Part shown: positions 5,824-14,008 of the stretch, piece after piece | Position numbering within the stretch: position 1 is the stretch's first letter | Layout: each line of letters opens with the position of its first letter | NCBI GenBank assembly: GCA_903911985.1 | Contig: CAIWFP010000131.1 | Span: forward strand, 1 to 14,008 | Length of the DNA stretch: 14,008 nucleotides | Origin: an uncultured Sphingomonadales bacterium | GTDB lineage: Bacteria > Pseudomonadota > Alphaproteobacteria > Sphingomonadales > Sphingomonadaceae | Direction of reading: 5' to 3' | Position numbers and translations under genes: made by a program | Notes under the pieces: model-generated | What the model was told of the DNA's origin: nothing | What the model saw: the letters and a program-made list of their open reading frames with translations, nothing else | Database searches by the model: none

Positions 5824-7373
5824 GGCTGGGCGAGCTGATCCTGAGTGCCGGGCTGACGGTCGGGGCCGAGGCGACCCACCGCGATGCCACCGTCACCGGC
5901 TTTGCCATCGATCATCGCAAGGTGGCCCCCGGCACGGTGTTCGGCGCCTTTGCCGGGGCGCGGGTCAATGGCGAGGATTTCATTCCCGCCGCCATCGCCG
6001 CCGGTGCCATTGCCGTGGTGGCCCGGCCAGAGGCGCGGGTGGACGGCGCCCTGCACATCGCCTCGCCCGAACCCCGCCGCGCCTTTGCCGCCCTTGCGGC
6101 GGGCTTCTTCACGCCGGTGCCGCCGGTTATCGTCGCCGTCACCGGCACCAACGGCAAAACCTCCTGCGTGGAAATGACCCGCCAGATCTGGCGCATGGCG
6201 GGTATGCGCGCGGCCTCCATCGGCACGCTGGGTATAACTACTGGGGGGGGTATCACCACGCCCGAGGAGACCACCCATACCGGCCTCACCACGCCGGATG
6301 TCGTCACCTTCCTGGCCAATCTTACCGGCCTGGCCCGCGAAGGCGTAACCCATGTCGCCTTCGAGGCCTCCAGCCACGGATTGTCGCAATATCGCAACGA
6401 GGGCGTGGCGGTGGCGGCGGGGGCGTTCACCAATCTTTCGCGCGATCATCTCGATTATCACCCCGACATGGACCATTACTTCGCCGCCAAGATGCGCCTG
6501 TTCGACGAGGTGGTAACGGACGGCGGCACGGCGGTTATCTGGGCCGATGACGCCTGGAGCGACCGCGCGATCGACCATGCCAGCGCCCGGGGGCTGCGGC
6601 TGTACACCGTGGGCGAGAGGGGCGAGACCATTCGCCTGATATCGCTCAATGCCGGACATTTGGGGCAGATACTTGAGATCGAGCATGAAGCCGCGCGCTA
6701 CACGGTCAAGCTGCCGCTAATCGGCGCCTATCAGGTGGCCAACGCGCTGGTTTCGGCGGGGCTGGCGATCGCCACCGGCCTTGCCCCCGCCACCGTGTTC
6801 GATGCCCTCTCGCGCCTGCAGCCGGTGCGCGGGCGGCTGGAGCGGGCGGCGCTGAACCGCGCGGGCGCGCCAGCCTATGTCGATTACGCCCATACGCCAG
6901 ATGCGCTGGCCGCCGCCATTGCCGCGCTGCGTCCGCATGTTACCGGCAAGCTGATCGTGGTGTTTGGCGCAGGCGGTGATCGCGATGCGGGAAAGCGCCC
7001 GGAAATGGGGCGGATCGCGGCCGAACAGGCCGATGTCGCCATCGTCACCGACGACAATCCGCGCGGCGAGGACCCTGCCGCCATCCGCGCCGCCGTGCTG
7101 GCGGGCATGAACCCCGGTCGCGCGATGGTGCGCGAAATCGGCGAGCGGCGCGAGGCCATCGCCACCGCGCTGGGGATGGCCGGGGGGCAGGATATTGTGC
7201 TGATCGCCGGCAAGGGGCACGAGCAGGGCCAGATTATCGGCGCCGGCAAGTCCATGCGCGTGCTGCCCTTCGACGATGTGGCAGTGGCGCGCGAATGCGC
7301 GGGCGAATTGAACCACCAGACGTCTGGTAAAAATATCGGCGACCAACCGGTCTTCGGGGAGAGCAAGGCATGA
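5820..7373 (+). CDS. murE: MurE, UDP-MurNAc-tripeptide synthetase
   Basis: MurE adds the third residue, meso-diaminopimelate in Gram-negatives, to UDP-MurNAc-L-Ala-D-Glu in the cytoplasm with ATP. The protein has 517 residues. The ATP-binding loop VTGTNGKT is at 107-114 (Lys113). The DDNPRGEDP block at 411-419 contains D-N-P-R (412-415), the signature of meso-DAP-specific enzymes. The N-terminal domain has D-H-R where many MurE have D-S-R. The GTG at 5820 overlaps the ftsI stop (GTGA), has GGAGAGGG at 5809-5816 just upstream, and puts the first domain (RLGELILSAGL) at the right position. The track-length upstream extension from 5691 lies inside ftsI and is unsupported. About 22 residues at the C-terminus look like an unconserved tail. 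A run of eight G (6243-6250) lies in the coding region. Confidence 0.96.
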   Translation: MRLGELILSAGLTVGAEATHRDATVTGFAIDHRKVAPGTVFGAFAGARVNGEDFIPAAIAAGAIAVVARPEARVDGALHIASPEPRRAFAALAAGFFTPVPPVIVAVTGTNGKTSCVEMTRQIWRMAGMRAASIGTLGITTGGGITTPEETTHTGLTTPDVVTFLANLTGLAREGVTHVAFEASSHGLSQYRNEGVAVAAGAFTNLSRDHLDYHPDMDHYFAAKMRLFDEVVTDGGTAVIWADDAWSDRAIDHASARGLRLYTVGERGETIRLISLNAGHLGQILEIEHEAARYTVKLPLIGAYQVANALVSAGLAIATGLAPATVFDALSRLQPVRGRLERAALNRAGAPAYVDYAHTPDALAAAIAALRPHVTGKLIVVFGAGGDRDAGKRPEMGRIAAEQADVAIVTDDNPRGEDPAAIRAAVLAGMNPGRAMVREIGERREAIATALGMAGGQDIVLIAGKGHEQGQIIGAGKSMRVLPFDDVAVARECAGELNHQTSGKNIGDQPVFGESKA

Positions 7374-8884
7374 ATACCGCGCGGATTCTGGCATGGCCGC
7401 AAGAGGCCGCCGACGACCTCTCGCTGGCGCTGTGGAACGCGGCGGAAATCGCCGAGGCGACTGGCGGGACATTGCACGGCGGGGACTTCCGGGTGAGCGG
7501 CGTGGCCACGGATTCGCGCGAGATCGTCGAGGGACATCTGTTCGTTGCCATGCGCGGCGAGGCGATGGATGGCCATCGCTTCATCGAGGGCGCCTTTCAG
7601 CGCGGCGCCACGGCGGCGATTGTGGAACGCCCGGTCGATGGGCCCCATGTGCTGGTGGAAGACAGCTTTTCCGCGCTGCAGGCACTGGGCCGGGCGGCGC
7701 GGGCGCGGGTGAGCCCCGAGGCGGTGATCATCGGCGTCACCGGATCTGTCGGCAAAACCAGCGTCAAGGAGGCGATCTTTGCCGCGCTGGACCGCGCCAG
7801 CCGGGGCAATGCCCATCGCAGCGTGAAGAGCTATAACAACCATGTCGGTGTGCCGCTGAGCCTTGCCCGCATGCCCGCCCGCAGCCGCTATGGCATCTTC
7901 GAGATGGGCATGAACCACGCGGGCGAGATCGACGCGCTGACCCGTCAGGTGCGCCCGCATATCGCGGTGATCACCACCATCGCCCCCGCCCATATCGAAA
8001 TGCTGGGCAGCGAGGAGGCGATTGCCGACGCCAAGGCGGAGATCTTCGCCGGGCTGGAAGGGCGCCCCAATTCCGCCGGGGAGATCGAGCCCGGCATTGC
8101 CGTCATCCCCGCCGACAGCCCGTATTTCCCGCGCCTGAAGGCTGCCGCCGAGGCGCGGGGCGCCCGGGTCATCTCCTTTGGCCGGGCGGTGGGGGCGGAT
8201 GTGCGCCTGCTGGATACGGTGAACGCCCCCGGGGGAGGCTCGCTGGTCACCATCGAGATGGGTGCCAAAGGTTCTGACATGCGCCGCCTGTGCTACACCG
8301 TGGCCGCCGCCGGCGAGCATTGGGTGATCAATTCGCTGGCGGTGATGGCAACCGCGCGGGCGGCGGGGGCGGACCTTGGCGCGGCGGGCCTTGCGCTGGC
8401 GGAGATGGAGGGCATGGCCGGGCGCGGCGCGCGCTCCACCATCGCCACGCCCGATGGCGGGAGCGCCCTGCTGATCGACGAAAGCTATAACGCCAATCCG
8501 GCCTCCATGCGCTCGACGCTGGCGGTTCTCGGGCAAATTCCCGCCACTCGCCGCGTCGCGGTGCTGGGCGCGATGAAGGAGCTGGGCGATTTTGCCCCGG
8601 CCCTCCATGCGCAACTGGCCAAGCCGCTGGCCGAGGCCGGGGTGGAGGTGGCGCTGCTGGTGGGGCCCGAGATGCTCGCTCTGGCCGATGAGTTGGGGAA
8701 ATCGGCGTCGACCCCGCTTGGCAAGGGCCCAACCTTCGCCCATTGCCAGAATGCCGGAGAAGCTGCTGCCTGGCTGGCCGCCTTCGGGCTGGCCAATGGC
8801 GATGCCATTCTGGTGAAGGGTTCGAATTCGGTGGGGCTGGGCGCGTTGGTCGCCTCGCTTGCCGGCAAAGGAAATGGGTGCTGA
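7370..8884 (+). CDS. murF: MurF, UDP-MurNAc-tripeptide D-Ala-D-Ala ligase
   Basis: MurF completes the pentapeptide stem by adding D-alanyl-D-alanine with ATP. The 504-residue protein carries a TDSR block in the N-terminal domain (GVATDSREI), the ATP loop GVTGSVGKTS at 122-131 (Lys129), the YNNHVGVPLSL motif, EMGMNHAGEI, and the DESYNANPASM motif that opens the C-terminal domain. These are diagnostic for MurF rather than the other Mur ligases. The protein is longer than E. coli MurF (452). About 20 residues come before the usual start of homology (LWNAAEIAEATGG), but no better start is visible and the ATGA overlap with murE supports this one. The stop is followed by mraY after six bases. Confidence 0.96.
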   Translation: MNTARILAWPQEAADDLSLALWNAAEIAEATGGTLHGGDFRVSGVATDSREIVEGHLFVAMRGEAMDGHRFIEGAFQRGATAAIVERPVDGPHVLVEDSFSALQALGRAARARVSPEAVIIGVTGSVGKTSVKEAIFAALDRASRGNAHRSVKSYNNHVGVPLSLARMPARSRYGIFEMGMNHAGEIDALTRQVRPHIAVITTIAPAHIEMLGSEEAIADAKAEIFAGLEGRPNSAGEIEPGIAVIPADSPYFPRLKAAAEARGARVISFGRAVGADVRLLDTVNAPGGGSLVTIEMGAKGSDMRRLCYTVAAAGEHWVINSLAVMATARAAGADLGAAGLALAEMEGMAGRGARSTIATPDGGSALLIDESYNANPASMRSTLAVLGQIPATRRVAVLGAMKELGDFAPALHAQLAKPLAEAGVEVALLVGPEMLALADELGKSASTPLGKGPTFAHCQNAGEAAAWLAAFGLANGDAILVKGSNSVGLGALVASLAGKGNGC

Positions 8885-8890
8885 GCGCCG

Positions 8891-9970
8891 ATGTTGTATC
8901 TATTTGCCCAATGGCTCCACTTTGAAGGTCTGGCCAACCTCATCCGTTATCAGTCGTTTCGCGCGGGCGCGGCGCTGCTCACCGCGCTGACAATCGGCCT
9001 CATCATTGGCCCGCGCTTCATCCTCATGTTGCGCAGCAAGCAGGGCAAGGGGCAGCCTATCCGCGAGGACGGGCCGCAAAGCCACCTCGCCAAGCGCGGC
9101 ACGCCGACGATGGGTGGGTTGATGATCCTCATCTCGCTGGTCCTCTCGATGCTGCTGTGGATGGACCTGGCCGATTCCTTCGTCTGGGCCTGCATCGCGG
9201 TGACCATCGGTTTCGGCGCGATCGGCTTCATGGATGATTACGACAAGGTCACCAAGCGCAGCCACAAGGGTGTTTCGGGCAAGGTTCGTCTGGCGCTGGA
9301 ATTCGCCGTGGCGGGGGTGGCCGCGTGGATTATCGTCAGTCACACCGGCCATGACGGCACCAATCTCTATGTGCCCTTCCTCAGCAAACGGTATATTCCG
9401 CTGGGGCCGCTATACTATCTGTTCGCCGCTTTCGTGATGGTGGGGGCCGGCAATGCGGTGAACCTGACAGACGGTCTGGATGGCCTTGCCACCATGCCGG
9501 TGATTATCGCCGCGGGCGCCTTCGCGATCATCGCCTATGTCACCGGCCGCGTGGATTATGCCACCTATCTCGGCATCCCGCATGTCAAGCATGCTGGCGA
9601 GCTGACCATTCTGTGCGGTGGCATCATGGGCGCGGGGCTGAGCTTTTTATGGTTCAACGCGCCGCCCGCCGCCGTGTTCATGGGCGATACCGGCAGCCTT
9701 GCCCTTGGCGGCGCGCTGGGGGCGATTTCCGTTGCCGCGCACCACGAGATCGTGCTGGCGATTGTCGGCGGGCTGTTCGTGCTGGAAGCCGCCTCGGTGA
9801 TCATTCAGGTGTTCTGGTTCAAGCGCACCGGGCGGCGTATCTTCCGCATGGCGCCCATTCACCACCATTTCGAGCAAAAGGGCTGGGCGGAATCGACCGT
9901 GGTGATCCGGTTCTGGATCGTCTCCATCGTGCTGGCGCTGCTGGGGCTGGCCACCCTGAAGCTGCGATGA
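8891..9970 (+). CDS. mraY: MraY, phospho-MurNAc-pentapeptide transferase
   Basis: MraY transfers phospho-MurNAc-pentapeptide to undecaprenyl phosphate in the inner membrane, making lipid I. The 359-residue protein is highly hydrophobic, consistent with the ten membrane helices of the family. Conserved blocks are GKGQPIREDGPQSH and GTPTMGG after the first helix, MDDYDK with Asp115-Asp116, NLTDGLDGLA at 191-200, GDTGSLALGG, and PIHHHFE with His324-326. All catalytic residues are in place. The start follows the murF stop by six bases. The ribosome binding site is weak, so translation may depend on ribosomes arriving from murF. The N-terminus MLYLFAQW matches the usual beginning of MraY. Confidence 0.97.
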   Translation: MLYLFAQWLHFEGLANLIRYQSFRAGAALLTALTIGLIIGPRFILMLRSKQGKGQPIREDGPQSHLAKRGTPTMGGLMILISLVLSMLLWMDLADSFVWACIAVTIGFGAIGFMDDYDKVTKRSHKGVSGKVRLALEFAVAGVAAWIIVSHTGHDGTNLYVPFLSKRYIPLGPLYYLFAAFVMVGAGNAVNLTDGLDGLATMPVIIAAGAFAIIAYVTGRVDYATYLGIPHVKHAGELTILCGGIMGAGLSFLWFNAPPAAVFMGDTGSLALGGALGAISVAAHHEIVLAIVGGLFVLEAASVIIQVFWFKRTGRRIFRMAPIHHHFEQKGWAESTVVIRFWIVSIVLALLGLATLKLR

Positions 9971-9980
9971 TGGCGGCGCG

Positions 9981-11393
9981 ATGATCACGGCGCCCTTCTT
10001 TGCGGGGAAACGCTACGCCGTGCTGGGGCTTGCACGCACCGGTCAGGCGGCGGTTAACGCGCTGGTGGCCAGCGGTGCCAGCGTTACCGCATGGGATGCC
10101 CGCGAGGAGCCGCGCAACGCCATAACCCAGCGTTACGGCGCGAGGGTGGAGATCGCCGACCCCTGCGGCATGGATCTGACCGGATTTGCCGGCGTGCTGG
10201 TCTCGCCCGGGGTGCCGATCAACCGCCACCCCATCGGCGATGCGGCGCGCGCCGCCAGCGTTCCGCTGATCAGCGATATCGAACTTTTCGCCCAGGCCCG
10301 CGATGCCCTGCCGCCGCACCGGGTGGTCGGCATCACCGGCACCAATGGCAAATCGACCACCACCGCACTGGTCCACCATCTGCTGACCTGTGCCGGTGTG
10401 CCCGCGCGGATGGGGGGCAACATCGGCCTGCCGATTCTGGGGCAGGCCCCCTTGCAGCCCAATGCGGCGGGCAGCGGTGTCTATGTGCTGGAGTTGTCGA
10501 GCTATCAGATCGACCTGACCCATTCGCTGAGCTGTGACGTCGCGGCTCTGCTCAATATTACGCCCGATCATCTTGACCGCTATGGCTCCTTCGCCGCCTA
10601 TGCCGCATCAAAGGCGCGCCTCTTTGCCATGCAGGTGCCGGATGCCGCCGCCGTGTTCTGCCGCAGCGATTCCGAAACCGCGCATATCGCCGCGCGCGAG
10701 GCCGCCCGCCGCCCCGGCCACCCTGTGCGGATCGTGGATGGCGGGCGATTGGCCCCCCTGCAAGGCGAATGGTCCTCGTTGCAGGGGCCGCACAATCTCC
10801 AGAACGCCGCCGTTGCGGTGGCGATTGTCGAGGCGCTGGGTCTTACCGAAGCGCAGTGGCGCGCCGGACTTGCCACCTTCCACGGGTTGCCGCATCGCAT
10901 GGAGCGGGTGGCGCAGGCCGAGGGCGTCATTTTCATCAACGATTCCAAGGCTACCAATCCGGCCTCTGCCGCCCCGGCGCTGGCGGCCTTTCCGCCGGAG
11001 AAGGATGGCCACCGCCGTATCCACTGGATCGTGGGCGGCTTGCCCAAGGGCGATGATCTCGACGAATGCGCACCCTTCTTCGGCCATGTCGCCGCCGCCT
11101 ATGTCATTGGCGATGCCGGCCCGCGTTTCGCCGAAATTCTGGAACCGCATATGCCGGTCATCCGCAGCGAAATGATGAGCGAGGCGATCCGTCAGGCGAT
11201 GGAGGCCGCCCAATCGGGGCAGCGGGCCGCAGATGCTGGTGGGGCGGGCGATGTTGTGCTGCTCTCGCCCGCCTGCGCCAGTTTTGACCAGTTTCGCGAT
11301 TATGAGGCGCGCGGCGACACTTTCCGCCAGATCGTCGCGACGATGATCAACGACCGGGCCGCCGATGGCGCCAGCGCGCCGGAGCAGGCGTGA
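9981..11393 (+). CDS. murD: MurD, UDP-MurNAc-L-Ala:D-glutamate ligase
   Basis: MurD adds D-glutamate to UDP-MurNAc-L-alanine with ATP in the cytoplasm. The 470-residue protein starts with the Rossmann-like VLGLARTGQAA. The ATP loop GITGTNGKSTTT begins at residue 117 (Lys124), ELSSYQIDL is the family signature, and NDSKATNPAS and SPACASFDQF follow in the C-terminal domain. It is somewhat longer than the E. coli enzyme (438). The ATG at 9981 follows the mraY stop by ten bases. Nearby ATGs at 9967 and 9970 are in other frames. The stop overlaps the ftsW start (TGATG). Confidence 0.96.
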   Translation: MITAPFFAGKRYAVLGLARTGQAAVNALVASGASVTAWDAREEPRNAITQRYGARVEIADPCGMDLTGFAGVLVSPGVPINRHPIGDAARAASVPLISDIELFAQARDALPPHRVVGITGTNGKSTTTALVHHLLTCAGVPARMGGNIGLPILGQAPLQPNAAGSGVYVLELSSYQIDLTHSLSCDVAALLNITPDHLDRYGSFAAYAASKARLFAMQVPDAAAVFCRSDSETAHIAAREAARRPGHPVRIVDGGRLAPLQGEWSSLQGPHNLQNAAVAVAIVEALGLTEAQWRAGLATFHGLPHRMERVAQAEGVIFINDSKATNPASAAPALAAFPPEKDGHRRIHWIVGGLPKGDDLDECAPFFGHVAAAYVIGDAGPRFAEILEPHMPVIRSEMMSEAIRQAMEAAQSGQRAADAGGAGDVVLLSPACASFDQFRDYEARGDTFRQIVATMINDRAADGASAPEQA

Positions 11394-12706
11394 TGGCCGC
11401 TAGCGCCGTCACATCAGTGCCGCCCGGCGCGTCCACGCCGCCCGATGCGACGCCGCCGCCCTATGTGCCGGGCATGTCCCGCGCCGTTGCCGGAGACATG
11501 CCCCGCGCCCGGGCCTCGCGCCGCGCCGCGCTGGCGAGCTGGTGGCGCGAGATCGATCATGTGCTGCTGGGCTGCATCCTCGCGCTGATGGCGGTGGGTA
11601 CGCTGGCGGTTATGGCGGCGTCGCCCGCCAGCGCGCGGCGGCTTTCCACCGCGTCGGTGAAGCTGGACGACATGCATTTCTTCTTTCCGCACCTGCGCTG
11701 GCAGGCGATTGGCCTGCTGGCGATGCTGGGCGTGGCGCAACTGACGCGAGAGCAGGCGCGGCGCTGGGGCATTGTGCTGGGCGCGGCCATGCTGGTGGCG
11801 CTGATGCTGGTGCCGGTGATCGGCACCAATGTGAATGGCGCGAAACGCTGGCTGGGTGTGGGTGCCGCCTCGCTGCAGCCGTCCGAGTTCATGAAGCCGG
11901 CCTTCGCGATCTTGCTGGCGTGGGTCATATCCTGGCGCCAGCGCGATCCGCGCCTGCCGGTGATGACACTATGCGTCGTGCTGACGACGCTGGTCGGCGG
12001 CCTGCTGATGGCCCAGCCCGATTTCGGCTCGACGGTATTGTTTGCGTCGGTGGCCTTTGTCCTGCTGCTGCTGGCGGGAATTCCGCGCCATCTCATCGGC
12101 GTGGGGGCGCTGGTTGGCCTTGTCGGCGTGGCCGCCGCCTATGAATTTTACGGCAACGCCCAAAACCGCATGAACGCCTATCTGCTGCGCTGCTCGGTGA
12201 CCTCGTTCGATCAGGTGTGCCTGGCCAAGCGCACGCTGCTGGGCGGCGGGTGGACCGGCACCGGCCTGTGGCTGGGCACGCACAAGTTGAGCCTGCCCGA
12301 GGCGCATACCGACTATATCTTTTCGGTGATTGGCGAGGAGGGCGGGCTGCTGTCCTGCGCGGTTATCGTGCTGCTGTATGTGGCGGTGGTGGCCCGGGTG
12401 GTGTGGCGGCTGATCGACGAGGATGATCTGTTCACGGTGCTGGCGGCCACCGGGCTTGCGGCGCAACTGGGCGGGCAGGCTTTCATCAATATCCTCGTCA
12501 ACCTGCAGCTGTTTCCCTCCAAGGGGATGACACTGCCGCTGATTTCCTATGGCGGATCATCCACGGTCGCCCTGTGCCTTGGGGTGGGGTTTCTGCTCGC
12601 CATAACGCGGCGCAATCCCTATCTGGGCCGCGATCCCTATAGTCGGCCCGTCCTCAGCCTTGCGGACCGGTTGAGCAGTGTCCTCCAGAGAGTGTTGTCG
12701 CGATGA
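11393..12706 (+). CDS. ftsW: FtsW, septal peptidoglycan glycosyltransferase
   Basis: FtsW is a SEDS-family membrane enzyme that polymerises lipid II at the septum together with FtsI. The 437-residue protein has a Pro/Ala-rich cytoplasmic tail of about 55 residues, then many membrane helices beginning with HVLLGCILAL. Signature blocks are NGAKRWLGVG, LQPSEFMKP, QPDFGS, LPEAHTDYIFSVIGEE with the Asp (307) that corresponds to the essential Asp297 of E. coli FtsW, and PLISYGGSS near the end. The start could be the GTG at 11390 or the ATG at 11393. I chose the ATG, which overlaps the murD stop by one base. An internal ATG at 11474 would remove half of the tail. The stop overlaps the murG start (ATGA). 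Confidence 0.95.
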   Translation: MAASAVTSVPPGASTPPDATPPPYVPGMSRAVAGDMPRARASRRAALASWWREIDHVLLGCILALMAVGTLAVMAASPASARRLSTASVKLDDMHFFFPHLRWQAIGLLAMLGVAQLTREQARRWGIVLGAAMLVALMLVPVIGTNVNGAKRWLGVGAASLQPSEFMKPAFAILLAWVISWRQRDPRLPVMTLCVVLTTLVGGLLMAQPDFGSTVLFASVAFVLLLLAGIPRHLIGVGALVGLVGVAAAYEFYGNAQNRMNAYLLRCSVTSFDQVCLAKRTLLGGGWTGTGLWLGTHKLSLPEAHTDYIFSVIGEEGGLLSCAVIVLLYVAVVARVVWRLIDEDDLFTVLAATGLAAQLGGQAFINILVNLQLFPSKGMTLPLISYGGSSTVALCLGVGFLLAITRRNPYLGRDPYSRPVLSLADRLSSVLQRVLSR

Positions 12707-13920
12707 GCCGGGTATCCCATCACTATGTTCTGGCCGCCGGCGGCACGGGTGGCCACCTCATTCCCGCCTTCGCCCTGGCGCAGGAGCTGGTGCGGCGCGG
12801 GCACCATGTCGCGCTGATTACCGATGCGCGCGGGGCGGCGATTCCCGGCAAGCCGGAGGGGTTGACCGCCCATGTGTTGCCCGCCGGAAGGCTGGAAGGG
12901 ATGAACCCGCTGGGCTGGCTGCGGGGTTTGCGCGCCATTCGCCATGGCAGGCGGATGGCCCTGCGCCTGTTCGACAGTTTTCAGCCCTCCGCCGTGGTGG
13001 GCTTTGGCGGCTATCCGGCGCTGCCCGCCCTGTTGGCCGCGACCTCGGTGAAAATCCCCACCATCCTGCACGAGCAGAACGCGGTGCTGGGCCGGGTGAA
13101 CCGTTTGCTGGCCGGGCGGGTGGATATCATCGCCACCGCCGCGCAGGAGGTGGATCGCCTCGCGCCGAAACATGATCGCAAGGTGGCGCTGGTCGGCAAT
13201 CCGGTGCGGCCAGAGGTGCTGGCCCTGCGTGACCTGCCGTTTCCCGCCTTCACCGCCGACAGCCCCTTGCGGGTGCTGGTGACCGGCGGATCGCAGGGCG
13301 CGCGGATTCTTTCCGAGGTGGTGCCCGATGGCCTGGCCATGCTGCCGCCAGCCTTGCGCGGGCGTCTGCAGGTGACGCAACAGTGCCGTCCGGAAGATAT
13401 CGAGGCCGTTCGCGCGCGCTATGCCGGGCACGATATCCCCGCAGAACTCGGCACCTATTTCGAGGATATGGCCGAGCGGCTGGCCGATGCGCATCTGTTT
13501 ATCGGGCGGGCGGGGGCCAGCACCATTGCCGAGCTGACCGCCGTGGGCCGCCCGGCCATCCTCATTCCCCTGCCCATCGCCACGGACGACCATCAGGCGG
13601 CCAATACCCGCGAGATGGTGGCCGCGGGCGGCGCGCGCGCGATCAGGCAGGAACGCTTCACCGCCGTGGAACTCGCCAAGCAGATTCAGGCTCTTGCCCA
13701 GCGGCCGGAAACCCTCGCCAATGCCGCCCATGGCGCGTGGAACTGCGGCTATCCCTACGCCGCTTCCGATCTGGCCGATCTGGTGGAGAGCTTTGGCGGC
13801 GAACCGCTGATGGATGTGATCCGCGTGGGACGGCCCAGGTCGAACAGCGCGCAGGAGGCTTTGGCGACGGGTAGCGCGTGCAACGAGGCTATGACCATGC
13901 CGGATACGGAGACATTTTGA
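12703..13920 (+). CDS. murG: MurG, UDP-GlcNAc:lipid I N-acetylglucosaminyltransferase
   Basis: MurG adds GlcNAc to lipid I at the inner face of the membrane, making lipid II. It is a two-domain GT-B enzyme of 405 residues. The first glycine loop GGTGGH is at 13-18 (His18), then GFGGYPALP, HEQNAVLGRVNR (123-134), the linker-domain glycine loop GGSQGA at 195-200, and GASTIAEL with Glu277 for the UDP-GlcNAc ribose. HQAAN follows. The last 30 residues or so, after DVIRVG, look like an unconserved polar tail, making the protein longer than E. coli MurG (355). The ATGA overlap with ftsW fixes the start, and the stop overlaps murC (TGATG). Confidence 0.97.
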   Translation: MSRVSHHYVLAAGGTGGHLIPAFALAQELVRRGHHVALITDARGAAIPGKPEGLTAHVLPAGRLEGMNPLGWLRGLRAIRHGRRMALRLFDSFQPSAVVGFGGYPALPALLAATSVKIPTILHEQNAVLGRVNRLLAGRVDIIATAAQEVDRLAPKHDRKVALVGNPVRPEVLALRDLPFPAFTADSPLRVLVTGGSQGARILSEVVPDGLAMLPPALRGRLQVTQQCRPEDIEAVRARYAGHDIPAELGTYFEDMAERLADAHLFIGRAGASTIAELTAVGRPAILIPLPIATDDHQAANTREMVAAGGARAIRQERFTAVELAKQIQALAQRPETLANAAHGAWNCGYPYAASDLADLVESFGGEPLMDVIRVGRPRSNSAQEALATGSACNEAMTMPDTETF

Positions 13921-14008
13921 TGAAGGGTGTTGGCACCGATATCGGCACGATCCATTTCGTCGGCATCGGCGGCATCGGCATGTCGGGCATCGCCGAGGTG
14001 ATGGCCAA
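13920..14008 (+). CDS. murC: MurC, UDP-MurNAc:L-alanine ligase (5' part only)
   Basis: Only the first 29 codons are inside the window. The N-terminal block H-F-V-G-I-G-G-I-G-M-S-G-I-A-E is the typical Rossmann-like start of MurC, which adds L-alanine to UDP-MurNAc. The ATG overlaps the murG stop by one base (TGATG), and ACGGAGA lies about seven bases upstream. The ATP loop and the rest of the enzyme lie beyond the window end. Confidence 0.93.
   Translation, partial: MKGVGTDIGTIHFVGIGGIGMSGIAEVMA

Noticed and set aside
6884..8743. 619-codon open frame on the minus strand opposite murE and murF
   Set aside because: It has the same antisense composition effect and no domain. The + strand frame has all Mur ligase motifs.

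Overview
The window is a GC-rich stretch of an alphaproteobacterial chromosome that carries the first part of a dcw (division and cell wall) cluster. Protein motifs such as the MraZ N-terminus (VIYSGQ), a MurE with DHR in place of the usual DSR near its N-terminus, the MraY N-terminus (LIRYQSFRAG) and the FtsL sequence suggest Sphingomonadales, probably a Novosphingobium-like sphingomonad. The taxon is an inference from memory of these families. No search was run.

Layout, all genes on the + strand. Positions 1-1008 hold a CysK-family PLP enzyme, and 1027-1383 a small single-pass membrane protein of unknown function. Positions 1384-1914 are a non-coding stretch of about 530 bases. It contains an A/T-rich island, two arrays of GGG triplets at exact 10-bp intervals in opposite orientation, and a perfect 12-bp inverted repeat that links the two arrays. 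From 1915 to the window end runs a tight gene series: mraZ, rsmH, ftsL, ftsI, murE, murF, mraY, murD, ftsW, murG and the first 29 codons of murC. Most neighbours overlap by 1 or 4 bases (ATGA, GTGA or TGATG). The only gaps are 6 bases (murF-mraY) and 10 bases (mraY-murD). This is consistent with one polycistronic, translationally coupled unit.

The genes work together as follows. MurC, MurD, MurE and MurF add the peptide stem to UDP-MurNAc in the cytoplasm. MraY moves the product to undecaprenyl phosphate, giving lipid I, and MurG adds GlcNAc, giving lipid II. FtsW and FtsI are the septal glycosyltransferase and transpeptidase that polymerise and cross-link it, with FtsL part of their activating complex. 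RsmH methylates 16S rRNA, and MraZ is the likely autoregulator of the cluster. All complete genes look intact, with no frameshift or lost catalytic motif.

I saw no RNA gene, insertion sequence, prophage, CRISPR array or clear rho-independent terminator. The most interesting unexplained signal is the structure of the region upstream of mraZ. The coding part is an ordinary dcw cluster with some lineage-specific protein extensions.
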